NCBI GenBank assembly: GCA_000969725.1
Contig: JXSR01S015936.1
Length of the DNA stretch: 22,975 nt
Direction: 5' to 3' (one strand)
DNA from: Ophiothrix spiculata
Lineage: Eukaryota; Echinodermata; Ophiuroidea; Amphilepidida; Ophiotrichidae
The notes under the pieces are model-generated. The model saw only the letters and a list, made by a program, of their open reading frames with translations. It did no database searches and was not told the origin of the DNA. Made by a program: the position numbers and the translations under genes. This document shows positions 1-9,731 of the stretch, piece by piece (within the stretch, counting starts at the first letter, position 1; the number at the start of each line of letters is the position of its first letter).

Positions 1-1069
1 TATGAAAGGTCAAATTATGATTTATGCATGCAGAGGTCACATACATAAAAAAAGATAATCGGCAGGGTCCCTGTCTCTTCAGAGACAGGTCTAAGTCTAG
101 TTAGATTTTATTTCTGAGTTGTGTGAAAGCTAGGATGCAGAGAATTTTTTTAGCAACAAAATGAAAGCAAGACTGGAAAGGGTTCTATATTTTAGTTCTA
201 TATATGATTTACTAAATACAGATTGATCTAATACCATAAATTTCTCAAGTACTTAATGCCTACAACATGCCATTTTTGTTAGTATAAAAGGCATTATAAA
301 TTTCACAGAAAGAGCAAATTAAGATGATAGTATTGTAACATTCAGTAAATTTAAAAGAAATCTTATTATTTAATGTCACATAAAGTGAACCATTTTAACA
401 CTCTCCGTTGCAGAGACTAGGTTTTAAGGCGCTATAGAGTTTTGCTCCCCTTAATCGCTCCCCTTAATTATTCTGGGAGAGTGGTCTAAAGCTCTCCTAA
501 ATTTGATCTTTCTGTAGTCAGTTCCTTTATATTCCTCTTCATTTGCTCCCCTTAAAAACTCCAGGAGAGCTTTTTATTACTCTTCTGTTAATTTTAAAAC
601 TTAGTCCCTGCGGCGTTGACAAAATCTGACGAGCCACAGGATTAAATATTTGGTCACTTTAGACTGTTTTACATGTACATGTGCATCCTAATCCTACATT
701 CACAGCATGTTTTATCAGCGTGTACTATCTGTTCAAAATGTGAGTATTTCTTAGAAACTCAGCTGACAAATGTTAGGTATAAACATAAATGGTCTTTGCC
801 ACCGCCTTGCATAGTGACATCCGTGAACTGTATTATTTTGTAAATTATACATATTTTTTGGGTGGGGGAGAGGGTGGGGGTTGCACCAGAGCTAACTTCA
901 AGTAGTTTGTTTTGGTACGCCATGGTCGAAATGTTGACTTCTGGTTCTTGGGATCCAAGTATATTGATCTTGTAACTGTAAATCTTAAACAGTTTGATTA
1001 TTGTAGTCAACTCTTCCGATGAATGAACTGTGCCAAAAATGGTATCAGTTGGTTTACCAAACAATGTTA
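1..1069. other. AT-rich non-coding stretch, possibly 3' UTR
   Basis: No coding frame here looks real. Small features are visible: a tight hairpin at 70-89 (arms CCTGTCTCT and AGAGACAGG around a 2-base loop) and three copies of GCTCCCCTTAA at 444-454, 457-467 and 545-555. Opposed GGGAGAG and CTCCAGGAGAG segments lie around the repeats. The 109-codon minus-strand frame at 759-1088 has low-complexity composition and overlaps the edge of a mobile element, so I do not call it a gene. The stretch may belong to the 3' untranslated region discussed at 2347. Confidence 0.35.
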
Positions 1070-1252
1070 GGCTCGGTGCAGACTCCACTATCGTATAGAA
1101 TATTTTGCCTAGAATATTCTATGCTGACGTCAAAATTACGTAGGTCATCGTATAAAACACACAGTTATATTCGATGACCTACGTCATTTTGTCGTCAGCA
1201 TAGAGTATTCTAAGCAAAATATTCTATATGGTAGAGGAGTCTGCACCGGGCC
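1070..1252. mobile_element. Palindromic MITE, Harbinger-like (TTA target duplication)
   Basis: A 183-bp element in which almost the whole length forms two inverted arms of roughly 75 bp. They run from GGCTCGGTGCAGACTCC on the left to its near-complement on the right, with a loop around 1150-1175. It is flanked by TTA at 1067-1069 and 1253-1255. A 3-bp TTA/TWA duplication is typical of the PIF/Harbinger superfamily. The element encodes no protein, so the assignment rests on ends and target site only. The left arm carries TGACGTCA at 1125-1132; the right arm has lost it by one base. Confidence 0.8.
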
Positions 1253-1255
1253 TTA

Positions 1256-2346
1256 TATTAACAATATATGTAGAATAATATTTGTACTGTACTGTATAGA
1301 AATAAATTATGTATTCTGAGTATTCCCATTTATACTGATGTATATTATTATTTAGTATTATATATATGCACCATTTATTAATGTTGTACTTGTCCAATAA
1401 TTATTCAACTCTTTGCCAACAGACAATTCCTCTATTAAAATTATATGTTCACTCCAAAAATTTGGCAAATCATCATATTCTATGTCTGGAGCAAGTTTTT
1501 TATTTGGCACACTAGTAGTCAATGACTCAACAATAAAGGCAATGTACAGAAAATCAGTAGTTGAATTGAACGAACGGATGTTTTATTCCTGTAAGGTGAA
1601 AAAGATAATCATGGTTTAACAATTATTCTTTGTAGTATTGATTATATCACACAGGAGGCAGAAGTACTTGGAAAAAGAAATTTGCAGAGGTCATGAAATT
1701 AAATCACTTTAATTCAATATCATGAAAGGCAGAGTTTTATTCATTGCATATTGGGTTTTGTTGATTTAATTATGTTACTTAACCTTAAATTTTATTTTTT
1801 TAAGTTTCAAAACCAACAAACCAGATTAATCAGTATTTTGAAATTCCACTGCATTACCGTAGAAACTTAGTATATAGCATGTCATGTCTTGCTTCAAAAC
1901 ATTGACTTGAAATGCTAAACAAATGCTAATATAAAAATTGCATTTGTCTTATGACAGAAGTGAGGATAATTAGCCACAAATTTTCAGCCAAATTGTTATG
2001 ATGAAGGAAAGCAGAAAGAGTAAAAACATGCCATGTATTGAGTTTGTTGGTTATTTTCCTATTATGTATTCAGATCTATGTATTATTCATAACTTGAAAT
2101 GTATTCTGTTGTTATTTTTATGAAGGATTTATTGCTTTATAATTTAGAAGTTGGAGGAAATGCAACACTTTATCTTTTTATGCTTTACTAAACCTATACA
2201 CATGATTTAAGTATTGGTTGTTTGGTTATATGAAAAGTACATTTCAGCTTACTTTGTGCCATTTCATTTGTAATTTTATAGGATTTCAATATATTTTAAG
2301 ATTATTTACTGTAAAGCCCTTGTAAGAAAGAAATATATACAAATGA
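1256..2346. other. AT-rich non-coding stretch leading to a poly(A) signal
   Basis: No repeats or plausible coding frames are visible. The sequence is T- and A-rich with scattered ATTTA-like motifs, as in many 3' untranslated regions, and it ends at a good poly(A) signal. An earlier AATAAA-like site lies near 1300. The 68-codon frame at 1413-1619 shows no recognisable domain and is not called. Confidence 0.3.
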
Positions 2347-2352
2347 AATAAA
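2347..2352 (+). terminator. Candidate poly(A) signal AATAAA, plus strand
   Basis: AATAAA follows a run of A-rich sequence and is followed within about 20 bases by T-rich TTCATTTTTGG, the usual arrangement for cleavage and polyadenylation. If real, it ends a transcript entering the window from the left, whose coding exons are not in view. AATAAA is common by chance in AT-rich DNA, so this remains a candidate. Confidence 0.35.
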
Positions 2353-2773
2353 GTTCATTTTTGGACATCAACTCCCAGTTAATTGTCTTCTAATTACTCT
2401 CTCAAGAATCTGTTTGCATAAGGTTTAAAAAGTTTGGTGTCTGACCACTGACTGAAAGCAGGTCATTGGGTTTAGGTACTTTTAAGTATTAAAATAGCCT
2501 CCACACAAATATTTCACTACCCAACATTTGGTCATGTCGTCACCAAATAAATGTGATCGAATTAAAAGTATAGACTGCTTTTAAAAAAATTTGAAACTGG
2601 TTCAATTAATTTTACCTTAATTCAATTCAACAGTGCAATTTAGCTTGAAGTTTAATCTGTTTTTAACTCAGTGTGAAGTTATTTTATTTTGAGTCACTCG
2701 TCAGTTTGACTTCACAACACAAATGTTTGGTAGAGAAACATTTGTGTGGTGGCAGAGTATAGGTTAACCCTTA
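2353..2773. other. Non-coding spacer with one hairpin
   Basis: Nothing coding is visible. A clean hairpin at 2717-2747 has 12-base arms (ACACAAATGTTT and its exact complement) around a 7-base loop. It is too short for a typical microRNA precursor. Confidence 0.4.
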
Positions 2774-2960
2774 AGGTGTGTTTACACTGTGACGTAGGGT
2801 AGCGACAGAGGGTAATGAACTTTCGACCAAAAACTTGCAACTGAAAACGACTCATAGTAACGATAGTGTGTATGGCAAAATGATTGTGTGAGCATTAACT
2901 GACATTAACTAACGATGACAGGCGTAAAATTCAAAACTGCAATTCGCAGGTCTATGTTGC
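2774..2960 (-). mobile_element. Truncated copy of the AGGTG-ended Harbinger-like MITE
   Basis: From AGGTGTGTTTACACTGTGAC onward, this stretch aligns to the reverse complement of the complete element at 3954-4165 over most of its length. Shared segments include AACGATAGTGTG and GCAGGTCTA. The similarity ends near 2960, so the right terminus is missing. The left end is preceded by TTA (2771-2773), matching the 3-bp target preference inferred for the complete copy. Confidence 0.7.
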
Positions 2961-3262
2961 TTTTATCCGTTTGCGGTGCGGTTGCGATGCGTTTGGCACT
3001 GTAAGGGTACTGGTAATTGTACAATTTAAAGCATATGATTGAATAGGATCAGGTTTAAGCTGAGATTCAATTTTGACCGTCCGTTTTCAATGCGATTCCG
3101 CATGCGATGTGTTTCGAATCGATATAATGGTTTTTAGCGAGAGTGAATCCTTTTATCGGGTCCGTTTGCGGTGCAGCTATCGGGAAACCCATGCGTTTAC
3201 CTGGATCGGTCCCTGGAGTAATTTGAATGCGATTTGGTCATGCGGAAACTTTTCCAATTAGA
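2961..3262. repeat. GC-richer patch with duplicated TCCGTTTGCGGTGC motif
   Basis: This patch is richer in CpG and in GATGCG/TGCGAT words than its surroundings. A segment built of TTTTATC followed by CCGTTTGCGGTGC occurs at 2961-2979 and again, with a 5-base insertion, at 3151-3175. It directly abuts the truncated MITE, so it may be another element inserted at, or replacing, that element's right end. The 62-codon frame at 3073-3261 begins at a non-ATG codon and is not supported. Confidence 0.4.
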
Positions 3263-3953
3263 GAAGATGCTGAAATGAAACTGCATTAAATACAGACGGA
3301 CAAAATTCATAACAGTTTCTAACGATATGACGATAATAACACTTTACCGTAATCTGCTTATTTTTACTTCATTTAGATTCAAGAGTAATAAAACTATTAG
3401 AAATTATTTCTCATAGACTTAACGTGTGGCAAAAATGCCTACCACGTTTGTTTGGAACCAGATCGCATGTGTTGGGCTAATTATCATAAATATGACGTCA
3501 CTACTTCCACGGCATATGTTAGAGAAAGAAATTTAAAAACAACTTTTTAGGTTCGCAAAAGTTACCCTTCTCAAAAAGTTCAAATGATAAATGAAACGCA
3601 AAATCGACACTAAAAATTCGCTCTACAAAATACATGAAATGTGTTTTTCATTGTTTTATTTACATGTTGGATTTCACACAAAGTATCAAAACCAAATACA
3701 AAGGAACAAGATTACACTTTGAACTTAAGTACTGTTTCTTGGAAATTGTTAGGTTGGAATGAAACATTAATCAGAGAGAACAAAAATCATTGGAACAGTG
3801 CTAGATCTAATGAAGAAAATATGCAAGCCATTCCAAGAGCACAAAGCATTCATCACTTTGTAACATTGTAACAATGACCATAGCACACTTTACATAGATT
3901 AACTGAAGACTGGCCCTATTATACTCCATTTCATTACAAACCATGGCTGTTAA
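3263..3953. other. Non-coding spacer
   Basis: No repeat, RNA gene or convincing coding frame is seen. A TGACGTCA (CRE-like) word occurs near 3493 in unique-looking sequence. The 76-codon plus and 61-codon minus frames overlapping near 3641-3992 show no domain, and the minus one runs into the neighbouring element. Confidence 0.4.
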
Positions 3954-4165
3954 AGGTGCGTTTACACTGTGACAACTTCGGGGTAACGACAAGCAATGTA
4001 GACCTGCGGATTGCAGTTTTGAATTATTCGCCCATCATCATTAGTTACAGTCGGTTAACGTTAACACAATCCGCTAGCCACGCACACTATCGTTACTATC
4101 AGTCGTTTTTAGTTGCAAATTCGTTATCCTCCGTCGTTACCCAACGTCACAGTTTAAACACACCT
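3954..4165. mobile_element. Complete AGGTG-ended Harbinger-like MITE
   Basis: A 212-bp element with terminal inverted repeats AGGTGCGTTTACACTGTGAC on the left and the complement of AGGTGTGTTTAAACTGTGAC on the right. TAA lies at 3951-3953 and 4166-4168, consistent with a 3-bp TWA duplication. A truncated inverted relative lies about 1 kb upstream. There is no coding capacity. The 70-codon frame at 3956-4168 lies inside the element and is an artefact of it. Confidence 0.8.
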
Positions 4166-4439
4166 TAAAGACTTCAAAGATAACTAGAAGATTTGGACAA
4201 ACCGAAGAGTTTCATACAAGTTTCCATTATTGTTGTTGGATTGAATTCATGAACATTTGTGAACATGTGTGGACATTTCAAGGTTGTTTCGTTCGCGTCT
4301 ATGCTCAAGACTCTTAATACACGTTCACGAATTAAAACCAAGGACAATAGGCAATATGCAGTGAGTTCCTTTCCTAGGGAACAAAGGAAAGCATATTTTT
4401 ATAAGAACATTACCAACAATAGAGTGAAAGGACTGTAAC

Positions 4440-4579
4440 GCTATCATTGTGAAGTCCCAAGAATGAAAATGAGCCAATTGAATACAATGGCATGCTCTAC
4501 CGCACATACAACAGGGTACTCAAAAACGGAATAAAGCTCATTATCCGCATTTGCATTCTTGGGACTTCACAATGATAGC
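4440..4579. repeat. Inverted repeat with perfect 26-bp arms
   Basis: The arms at 4440-4465 and 4554-4579 are exact reverse complements, beginning GCTATCATTGTGAAGTCCC. Weaker pairing continues on both sides, for example AGGACTG near 4430 against AGTCCTT near 4590, so the true element is probably larger. No target duplication was found. The central part contains AATAAAGC and nothing coding. Confidence 0.75.
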
Positions 4580-4766
4580 GATACCAAAAGGACTATGAAA
4601 ATGCACAATGTAGTGTTCTAGAAGTAAAAGCAGATCAATTGAACCAACTTGACTGCTTGAATTGCAGCTCAAATTATATGAGAAATTTTCTTAAGAAACA
4701 GTACAAGTGCCTTTAATTTGTTTGAATGGTTGGGGTTGTCCAAATCAGACAATATAAATGATAATT

Positions 4767-4937
4767 GTTAGCCATTTTTCAGCGATGGCCATTATAGGTT
4801 ACATGATCATGCCCTTGAATTTGAATGTACTTTTGAGTTTTCAAGGGTTGCTACACATCTCAAGAAACCCAAATCACATTAAAATTCAAAGGCATCATCA
4901 TGTAACCATTTGGTAATGATAGTGACCATTGCTTAAC
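4767..4937. repeat. Imperfect palindromic MITE-like element
   Basis: Two arms of about 70 bp pair imperfectly. GGTTACATGATCATGCCC on the left matches the complement of GGTTACATGATGATGCC on the right, and GTTA lies at both extremities. The loop around 4840-4860 contains CAAGGGTTGC. No clear target duplication is present, so the superfamily is unassigned. Confidence 0.65.
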
Positions 4938-5285
4938 AGCCTTCCTGCAACAAAGAAAGCTGTAATTGTAATACGTATTACAATATTTTTAAAATCATAG
5001 AAAAATTAGATATGACCTAAATAGTGAATTACTTGTATCCTGATATTGGAAGATTTCAGTAATTATAATAAAAACTCTAGAAACACAAACAAACAACAAA
5101 ATTCAAAGAGAAAAAACATAATAAATCATGATTTTCACCATGCCAAATGTAAGGTAAATTTACTGCTTGCTTCTTGATTAATACAAACAAATTTTCAACA
5201 GGCCAAGAAAAAAGATTTGTCTCAGAAACCTTTTGCAAAAAAGCTATATGGAATGCAATTTTGATTTTTTTTTAAAGGAAATTAG
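4938..5285. other. AT-rich non-coding spacer
   Basis: I see only A/T-rich sequence with homopolymer runs, no coding frame and no defined repeat. Confidence 0.4.
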
Positions 5286-5335
5286 CTTTGCGGTATGCAA
5301 TATTTCTCTTCTTTGCGGTATGCAATATTTCTCTT
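5286..5335. repeat. Exact 25-bp tandem duplication
   Basis: The 25 bases at 5286-5310, starting CTTTGCGGTATGCAATA, are repeated without change at 5311-5335. Perfect identity suggests a recent slippage or duplication event. Confidence 0.9.
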
Positions 5336-6464
5336 TTAAAATTTTGATCGGCCACCTTACGTGTGTGAAGTGCCCAGTTTCCAAGTACGACCCCTGCCCA
5401 TTTTAACTATGGGAAGTCTTGACAGTTGAAATAAAATGTAACATTCAAGGTGATATTGCAACAGCAAACCCGGATGGCGGTTGATCGCTAGATTACTCTC
5501 AATGAAAAAAATGAGAGAAAGACCAGTGCGTAGCTCTACGCGCTGAATTCATTTTCACATAGCAATGCGCGCTGGTTTCTGGGACAAACCTTGTTTTGGG
5601 GGGCCTAATTATAATGTGTGTTAAGCATGAGTCATCCAGCAGTTTAATCTCACACAGTATACAACATTAAAAAAAAAAACAGAAATCTGAATGGCATGTA
5701 TGAACTAATTATGAACATATTAAAATGAGCTGGTAATTTTGATTGACATACAAAATCTTTAGTTATGTTATGTTAGAATTATGTTTCAATAAAATAAACA
5801 TTCTACAGGCATTACAAAATTGGTATACATATGATACTTTTCAAGAACTTTTATATAAAATAATTCATATCAAAAGAAAGTCACATCACTTTGCAAATGC
5901 CAATTAAAAAAAAATACACAAGCAATTTTTCTGGATTTCAAGAATTTCACATAATTTATCTCAAGAGTTGTTTTTCACTCAATTGTGGGGGTTTCTTGCT
6001 GACGCTTGCTTATGCTCTTGCTATTGACATGCGTGTAAAGTGTGGCAAGTGCAAGGCCCGATTTGGAATGAAAATAAATCTTGAGAAGCCATACATCTAT
6101 AAATATTAATTGATCTGTAATATACAGAGAATCAAAAATCTATCATTTGTTACAGAAAGCTCTTGTCATACTTGAAACATGCTACCATTGACAGATACAA
6201 AAACATTCAAGAATATGAGCCTAATGGCAAGCCACGTGTCAAAGCCCCTGGGAGTGGCAAATAATAGGAATGGGCTTAAAAATCAACTTTACAGAGCAAC
6301 CTATACACAACCATGCATCTCACCATTTTCCATATCACACTCGTCTTGTGCTTGCCTCATACATCAATATAATTATATACTGACTATTAATGAAGATAAT
6401 GGTGGAAAATATCACTGCTGAGCTGGATGTTATCAATATCAAGCTCTTCAATGCTTGCCCTAAC
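5336..6464. other. Non-coding stretch with a locally CpG-rich patch
   Basis: Around 5470-5600 the sequence is richer in CpG and has small hairpins (CTCTCA/TGAGAG near 5500; GCGTAG/CTACGC near 5527). An AATAAA word lies near 5788. The 72- and 80-codon plus-strand frames at 5891-6109 and 6179-6421 have no recognisable domain and no splice context, so I do not call them. No other structure is visible. Confidence 0.35.
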
Positions 6465-6781
6465 ACCCTGGTCACATAACCACTGGTCGCCAACCGGTGT
6501 CTGGTAATCTGGAGGAAGCCGCAACGCCGGTGAATGCTTGCGAGCTCTTTGTGATGCCCGGTCGGTCACTGGTAGTTATCAGACCATAACTGAAAACATA
6601 TCGTATACAAGCCGCAAGGTTTTAACTCCAAATTAAATTCTTGTGGCATGCTTCCGGTATCTCTGCGGCTCACGGACACCGGTCGGTCACCAGCCAGTTT
6701 CCGGTCGGTGACGACACATTTCTACACGGTATGACGCCGTAAACACATCGTAACCTCGTAGTAAGGTTATGTGACCAGGGT
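6465..6781. mobile_element. 317-bp non-autonomous DNA element with perfect 17-bp termini
   Basis: ACCCTGGTCACATAACC at 6465-6481 is the exact reverse complement of 6765-6781. The interior is markedly more GC-rich than the flanks. It holds three copies of CCGGTCGGT followed by CAC or GAC, at 6558-6572, 6679-6693 and 6701-6715. No matching target duplication flanks the element, so the superfamily is unclear. The minus-strand frames at 6387-6569 and 6687-6959 run across its ends and are not genes. Confidence 0.75.
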
Positions 6782-6886
6782 ATCCGAGATGATAGTAGCA
6801 TGGTATAAACAACAGCAAGTCTAGGGAATGATGGTTTTCACCATTATCTGAAAAATGAGCGATCAATATTTGTTTTATATTACAAC

Positions 6887-7142
6887 CAGTGTTCCTTCTA
6901 AGGCCGTATGTAGTGAAATTGGCACAGAAGCTCCAAAAATTGGCGCAAGGGGTTCCCAAAACAAAAATGGCAAGAACAGGATTTTTGTTTTACTCAACGT
7001 TCATTTATTCCAGTTTAATTCAGATTATATTCAAAATTACTTTGATTTTTGAGGTAATCTTTCCGAAATTGGCAACGGCGAGCTGTATTTTTTTAATGTC
7101 AATTTGGCGCAAAGCCAAAACAATTAGGGGGAACACTAGCTG
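6887..7142 (+). mobile_element. hAT-like MITE with 8-bp target duplication ATTACAAC
   Basis: The left end is CAGTGTTCCTTCTAAGGC and the right end contains GGGGGAACACT followed by AGCTG. The expected last bases are GGAACACTG, so the right end seems to carry a small insertion. The 8 bases ATTACAAC occur exactly at 6879-6886 and 7143-7150. CAGTGTTCC ends with an 8-bp duplication are typical of hAT transposons (my recollection is the Tip100/Zaphod branch). A second copy lies at 11018-11394. The frames at 6855-7052 and 6889-7143 are artefacts of the element. Confidence 0.85.
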
Positions 7143-7150
7143 ATTACAAC

Positions 7151-7444
7151 TCATGCATAGATTTTTTTGTGTAACTTTTATTTCAAAGTATACTTCTGGT
7201 ATTTAAGTAGCACACAACTTTTAGAATGTACTTGAATCTAAATTAATTTCCTAGGAAATGTAGTGCTCTTAACTCCAAAAGTGAGAATCTGAATTCAACT
7301 CTGTAAAAGACACATCAAAAGTTTAACATGTATTTCATGTTGGTCTACATATCAACATGCAATTTTCGAGTTATGTTGACACAAAATGTGGGAATTTTAA
7401 CACATAGATTGGATCACTTTTCTTGAAAATTGGTATTTGGATGG
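7151..7444. other. AT-rich non-coding spacer
   Basis: No coding frame or repeat is evident. Short inverted words such as AACATGTATTTCATGTT near 7325 are present but small. Confidence 0.4.
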
Positions 7445-7452
7445 GTATTGGC

Positions 7453-7613
7453 CATAGATTATAGGGGAGATACCCGACTTTGTATATCGGATTATAACGC
7501 ATTATGATAAGATGCGATGCATCATCAGCAAAACCCGAATATTATACCCCAACTTTGTATCCATGTCTGAATAAATATGGCAGTCAGTCTGGCGTCTCCC
7601 CTGTAAATCTATG
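7453..7613. mobile_element. 161-bp MITE with 8-bp target duplication GTATTGGC
   Basis: CATAGATTATAGGGGAGA at the left end pairs with the complement of TCTCCCCTGTAAATCTATG at the right end. GTATTGGC is repeated exactly at 7445-7452 and 7614-7621. An 8-bp duplication fits the hAT or P groups. The ends do not match the CAGTGTTCC family nearby, so it is a separate family. The 64-codon frame at 7504-7698 lies mostly within it and is not a gene. Confidence 0.85.
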
Positions 7614-7760
7614 GTATTGGCATTTCAATTTTCCTAGAGACATATCTCTTCACAAACCAAACTTGTGTACCCCCTGTCTTAATATCAAATTTGTTTGAAA
7701 AGCATGTGTAGAGGATTCATGACAAATATAGGCCTACTTATAAGTTATACATGTAGTATA

Positions 7761-7958
7761 GACCACTTGACATTTGTTATTGTTTTGCCCGGCAGTATGC
7801 ACGCGCAGCTTGCTTTGTTCAGGGACCATGCTTTCAAAACTCCCGCTTTACCATGTCTCTCTATGCAATCATCCAATTGAGGCAATTTAGTTCCTGAATG
7901 ATGGGCATGCATACTGCCGGGCAAAACAGTAACAATTGACGTCATGAGTCAACTGGTC
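7761..7958. mobile_element. TATA-flanked inverted-repeat element (A)
   Basis: The terminal arms begin GACCACTTGACA on the left and, reading inward from the right, GACCAGTTGACTC. Deeper inside, TGTTTTGCCCGGCAGTATGCA occurs on the left and as its complement on the right, with one base difference. TATA lies at 7757-7760 and 7959-7962. A 2-bp TA duplication, as in Tc1/mariner, or a 4-bp TATA duplication would both fit. The right TATA is shared with the next element. The right arm holds an adjoining TGACGTCA and TGAGTCA. Confidence 0.7.
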
Positions 7959-7962
7959 TATA

Positions 7963-8347
7963 GATGAGGTGACATGTGATGTCATGCCCAGCAGTGTCCG
8001 GGGCCCGGGTCTGGGGTCATATCCACCATTCCTTGCCCAGCACTATGTCCCCACATGAGGTTTTTAAGGACACAATCATGCTTTCACAATTTGCCAAATC
8101 AAGTAATTGCAATGAGCAGCGTTGTTGTTCCCTCATGCATATCTGTGGACTAGCTCCTTATATCCATGTTTATCAACAATTATGGTGCGTTCAGACTCAA
8201 GCGATTTCATCACAGCAACATCGATCGCTCGATTAATCTTAAAATTTTAAAGCGCACTTCTCGAAGCGCGAGTAAAGACTGTGTATCGAGCGATGTTGCA
8301 GTGATGAAATCGCTGGACTTTGAATGCACCATTAGAGTCACCTCATC
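7963..8347. mobile_element. TATA-flanked element (B), split by a nested MITE
   Basis: GATGAGGTGAC at the left end is exactly complementary to GTCACCTCATC at the right end, and TATA lies at 7959-7962 and 8348-8351. Its TIR resembles that of element A (TATAGA, two or three variable bases, then TGAC), so the two may be related. A separate TTA-flanked MITE occupies 8183-8331, close to the right end. The element is otherwise uncharacterised; CCGGGGCCCGGG at about 7998-8009 is a local GC-rich palindrome. Confidence 0.65.
8183..8331. mobile_element. 149-bp MITE nested inside element B (TTA target duplication)
   Basis: The arms TGGTGCGTTCAGACTC and (from the right) TGGTGCATTCAAAGTC are followed by GCGATTTCATCAC in both orientations, giving roughly 55-bp pairing arms. 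TTA occurs at 8180-8182 and 8332-8334. The opening GGTGCGTT also resembles the AGGTGCGTTTACAC end at 3954, and both have 3-bp target duplications, so they may belong to one superfamily (Harbinger-like, inferred). The nearby frames at 7976-8236 and 8166-8462 are artefacts. Confidence 0.8.
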
Positions 8348-8351
8348 TATA

Positions 8352-8971
8352 ATAATTGCTTACGGCATTAAAACATGCTTGATTTGTTGGGAAAGAAAAC
8401 GATATGAAACCTTCCCAAACATTTTTATATGTATGGTACATAGTGTACGTTCAATAAAATAGAGATGCAGTGTATACAAACAGGATGCATCCAAACATTG
8501 CACATATGCTTTGGTTGATTCTGTTCAATAAATAACATTAACTATAGTATTAATACATGAACTATGTCAACCTTGTGACATTTGAACTGTGTGGACCTTT
8601 ACAAACAAGCAATTCATATGATTAACCCTATACTTTGATCAATACTAAATAGGCAGGAATTGTGAGGCTTTTCTTCATCCACAAGTAAACATAATCCCAC
8701 TTGCGCGCGTGCCGTAGATAGTGATGCGCGAGTTACACATACAAAGGGCACTGCGTCTCTTGCAATCGTGCTGTGTTCAGCTACGCAGCGCTTATCTGTA
8801 TCAATTCACGATGTGAAAAGGCTTGCCTGTTTGGTGTTGATCAAAGTATAACAGAACACTATCAATGCAATTTAAGACCTACATGTTGCTCTAGGAAATA
8901 TTCAACAAAAGCCCTGGCTTTAATTGCACACATATTGTGTGTAATTCATGCAAAATTAGGCACCAATATTA
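8352..8971. other. Non-coding spacer with small CpG-rich patch
   Basis: An AATAAA word lies near 8453. A GCGCGCGTGC/GCGCGAG patch is present at 8704-8730. No convincing gene or repeat is seen. The 114-codon frame at 8773-9117 runs into the palindrome that follows and its last third is translated palindrome, so I reject it. Confidence 0.4.
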
Positions 8972-9127
8972 GTTATTGGGTTCAGTGTCGGTATGTTATG
9001 GGAAATACTCGTGCGCGAAGTGTCATATCCAGGCGAAGCGCATATCCAGGCGAAGCGCAGCTGAGCCTGGATATGACACTGAGCGCACGAGTATTTCCCA
9101 TAACATACCGACGCTGAACCAAATAAC
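8972..9127. repeat. Nearly perfect 156-bp palindrome (MITE-like hairpin)
   Basis: The left 63 bases from GTTATTGGGTTCAGTGTCGG pair with the right arm with only about four mismatches. The centre holds a 17-bp direct repeat (CATATCCAGGCGAAGCG twice, around 9027-9060). A transcript would fold into a long double-stranded hairpin. No target duplication was found at either edge, so the true ends could lie slightly inside or outside. Confidence 0.85.
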
Positions 9128-9731
9128 GAATTTATCATAATGTTGATCTTAATCATCAAACTATTTATTTATTTGTTTTTTCAACTTTTTCAGCTTTATT
9201 TCACAAAAATTAACAAAAACGAACCACTTTTGGTGAACGTTTTACTCTACATTATACTGCGCATCCCTGCAAATTTAAAATGCAACGTTCCGACGCGATC
9301 AGTGCCGGATATAAGTTCGTCTGACGCGCTCAGGGTATGATACGAAATATATCCCGGCAGCGGCTTTTCCAAATATGGTCATAAATTCTCTTAGTGGTAT
9401 GATAAAGGGAAATATGGTACATTTACATGTATCAATTGCCTTTATCCCCAAAAAGTGTGGTATTTGAGGTACTTTTCAAATTGGTACCCTTAAAAGACTT
9501 AGTTTGGGCATTTTTGGGTAGAATATTATCACAGAATTTGGTAAGACTTTCTATGAACTCAAGTTAGGATGCTACTTTTTAAAATACCCAGATGATTGTC
9601 GTTATGACAAATTTCAGGATAGTAGAAAGCCGGAGTGAAGTTCTTGCTCTCTTTTTCTATAAAGTATGACTTGTATCTAAGTTCAGTGTAAATTACAAAA
9701 ATAATCTGTAAATGAAATAGCTATAGTGTAT
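9128..9731. other. AT-rich non-coding spacer
   Basis: No convincing coding frame or defined repeat is seen. The 66-codon frame at 9140-9340 is low-complexity at its start and has no splice context. Confidence 0.4.

Noticed and set aside
759-1088. 109-codon minus-strand gene
   Set aside because: No recognisable domain, and composition typical of translated AT-rich DNA. The start codon overlaps the terminus of the MITE at 1070.
2717-2747. microRNA precursor
   Set aside because: The perfect stem is only 12 bp, too short for a normal precursor, and pairing does not extend beyond it.
8773-9117. 114-codon plus-strand gene
   Set aside because: The last third is translated palindrome (8972-9127), and the opposite strand is open over the same hairpin for the same reason.
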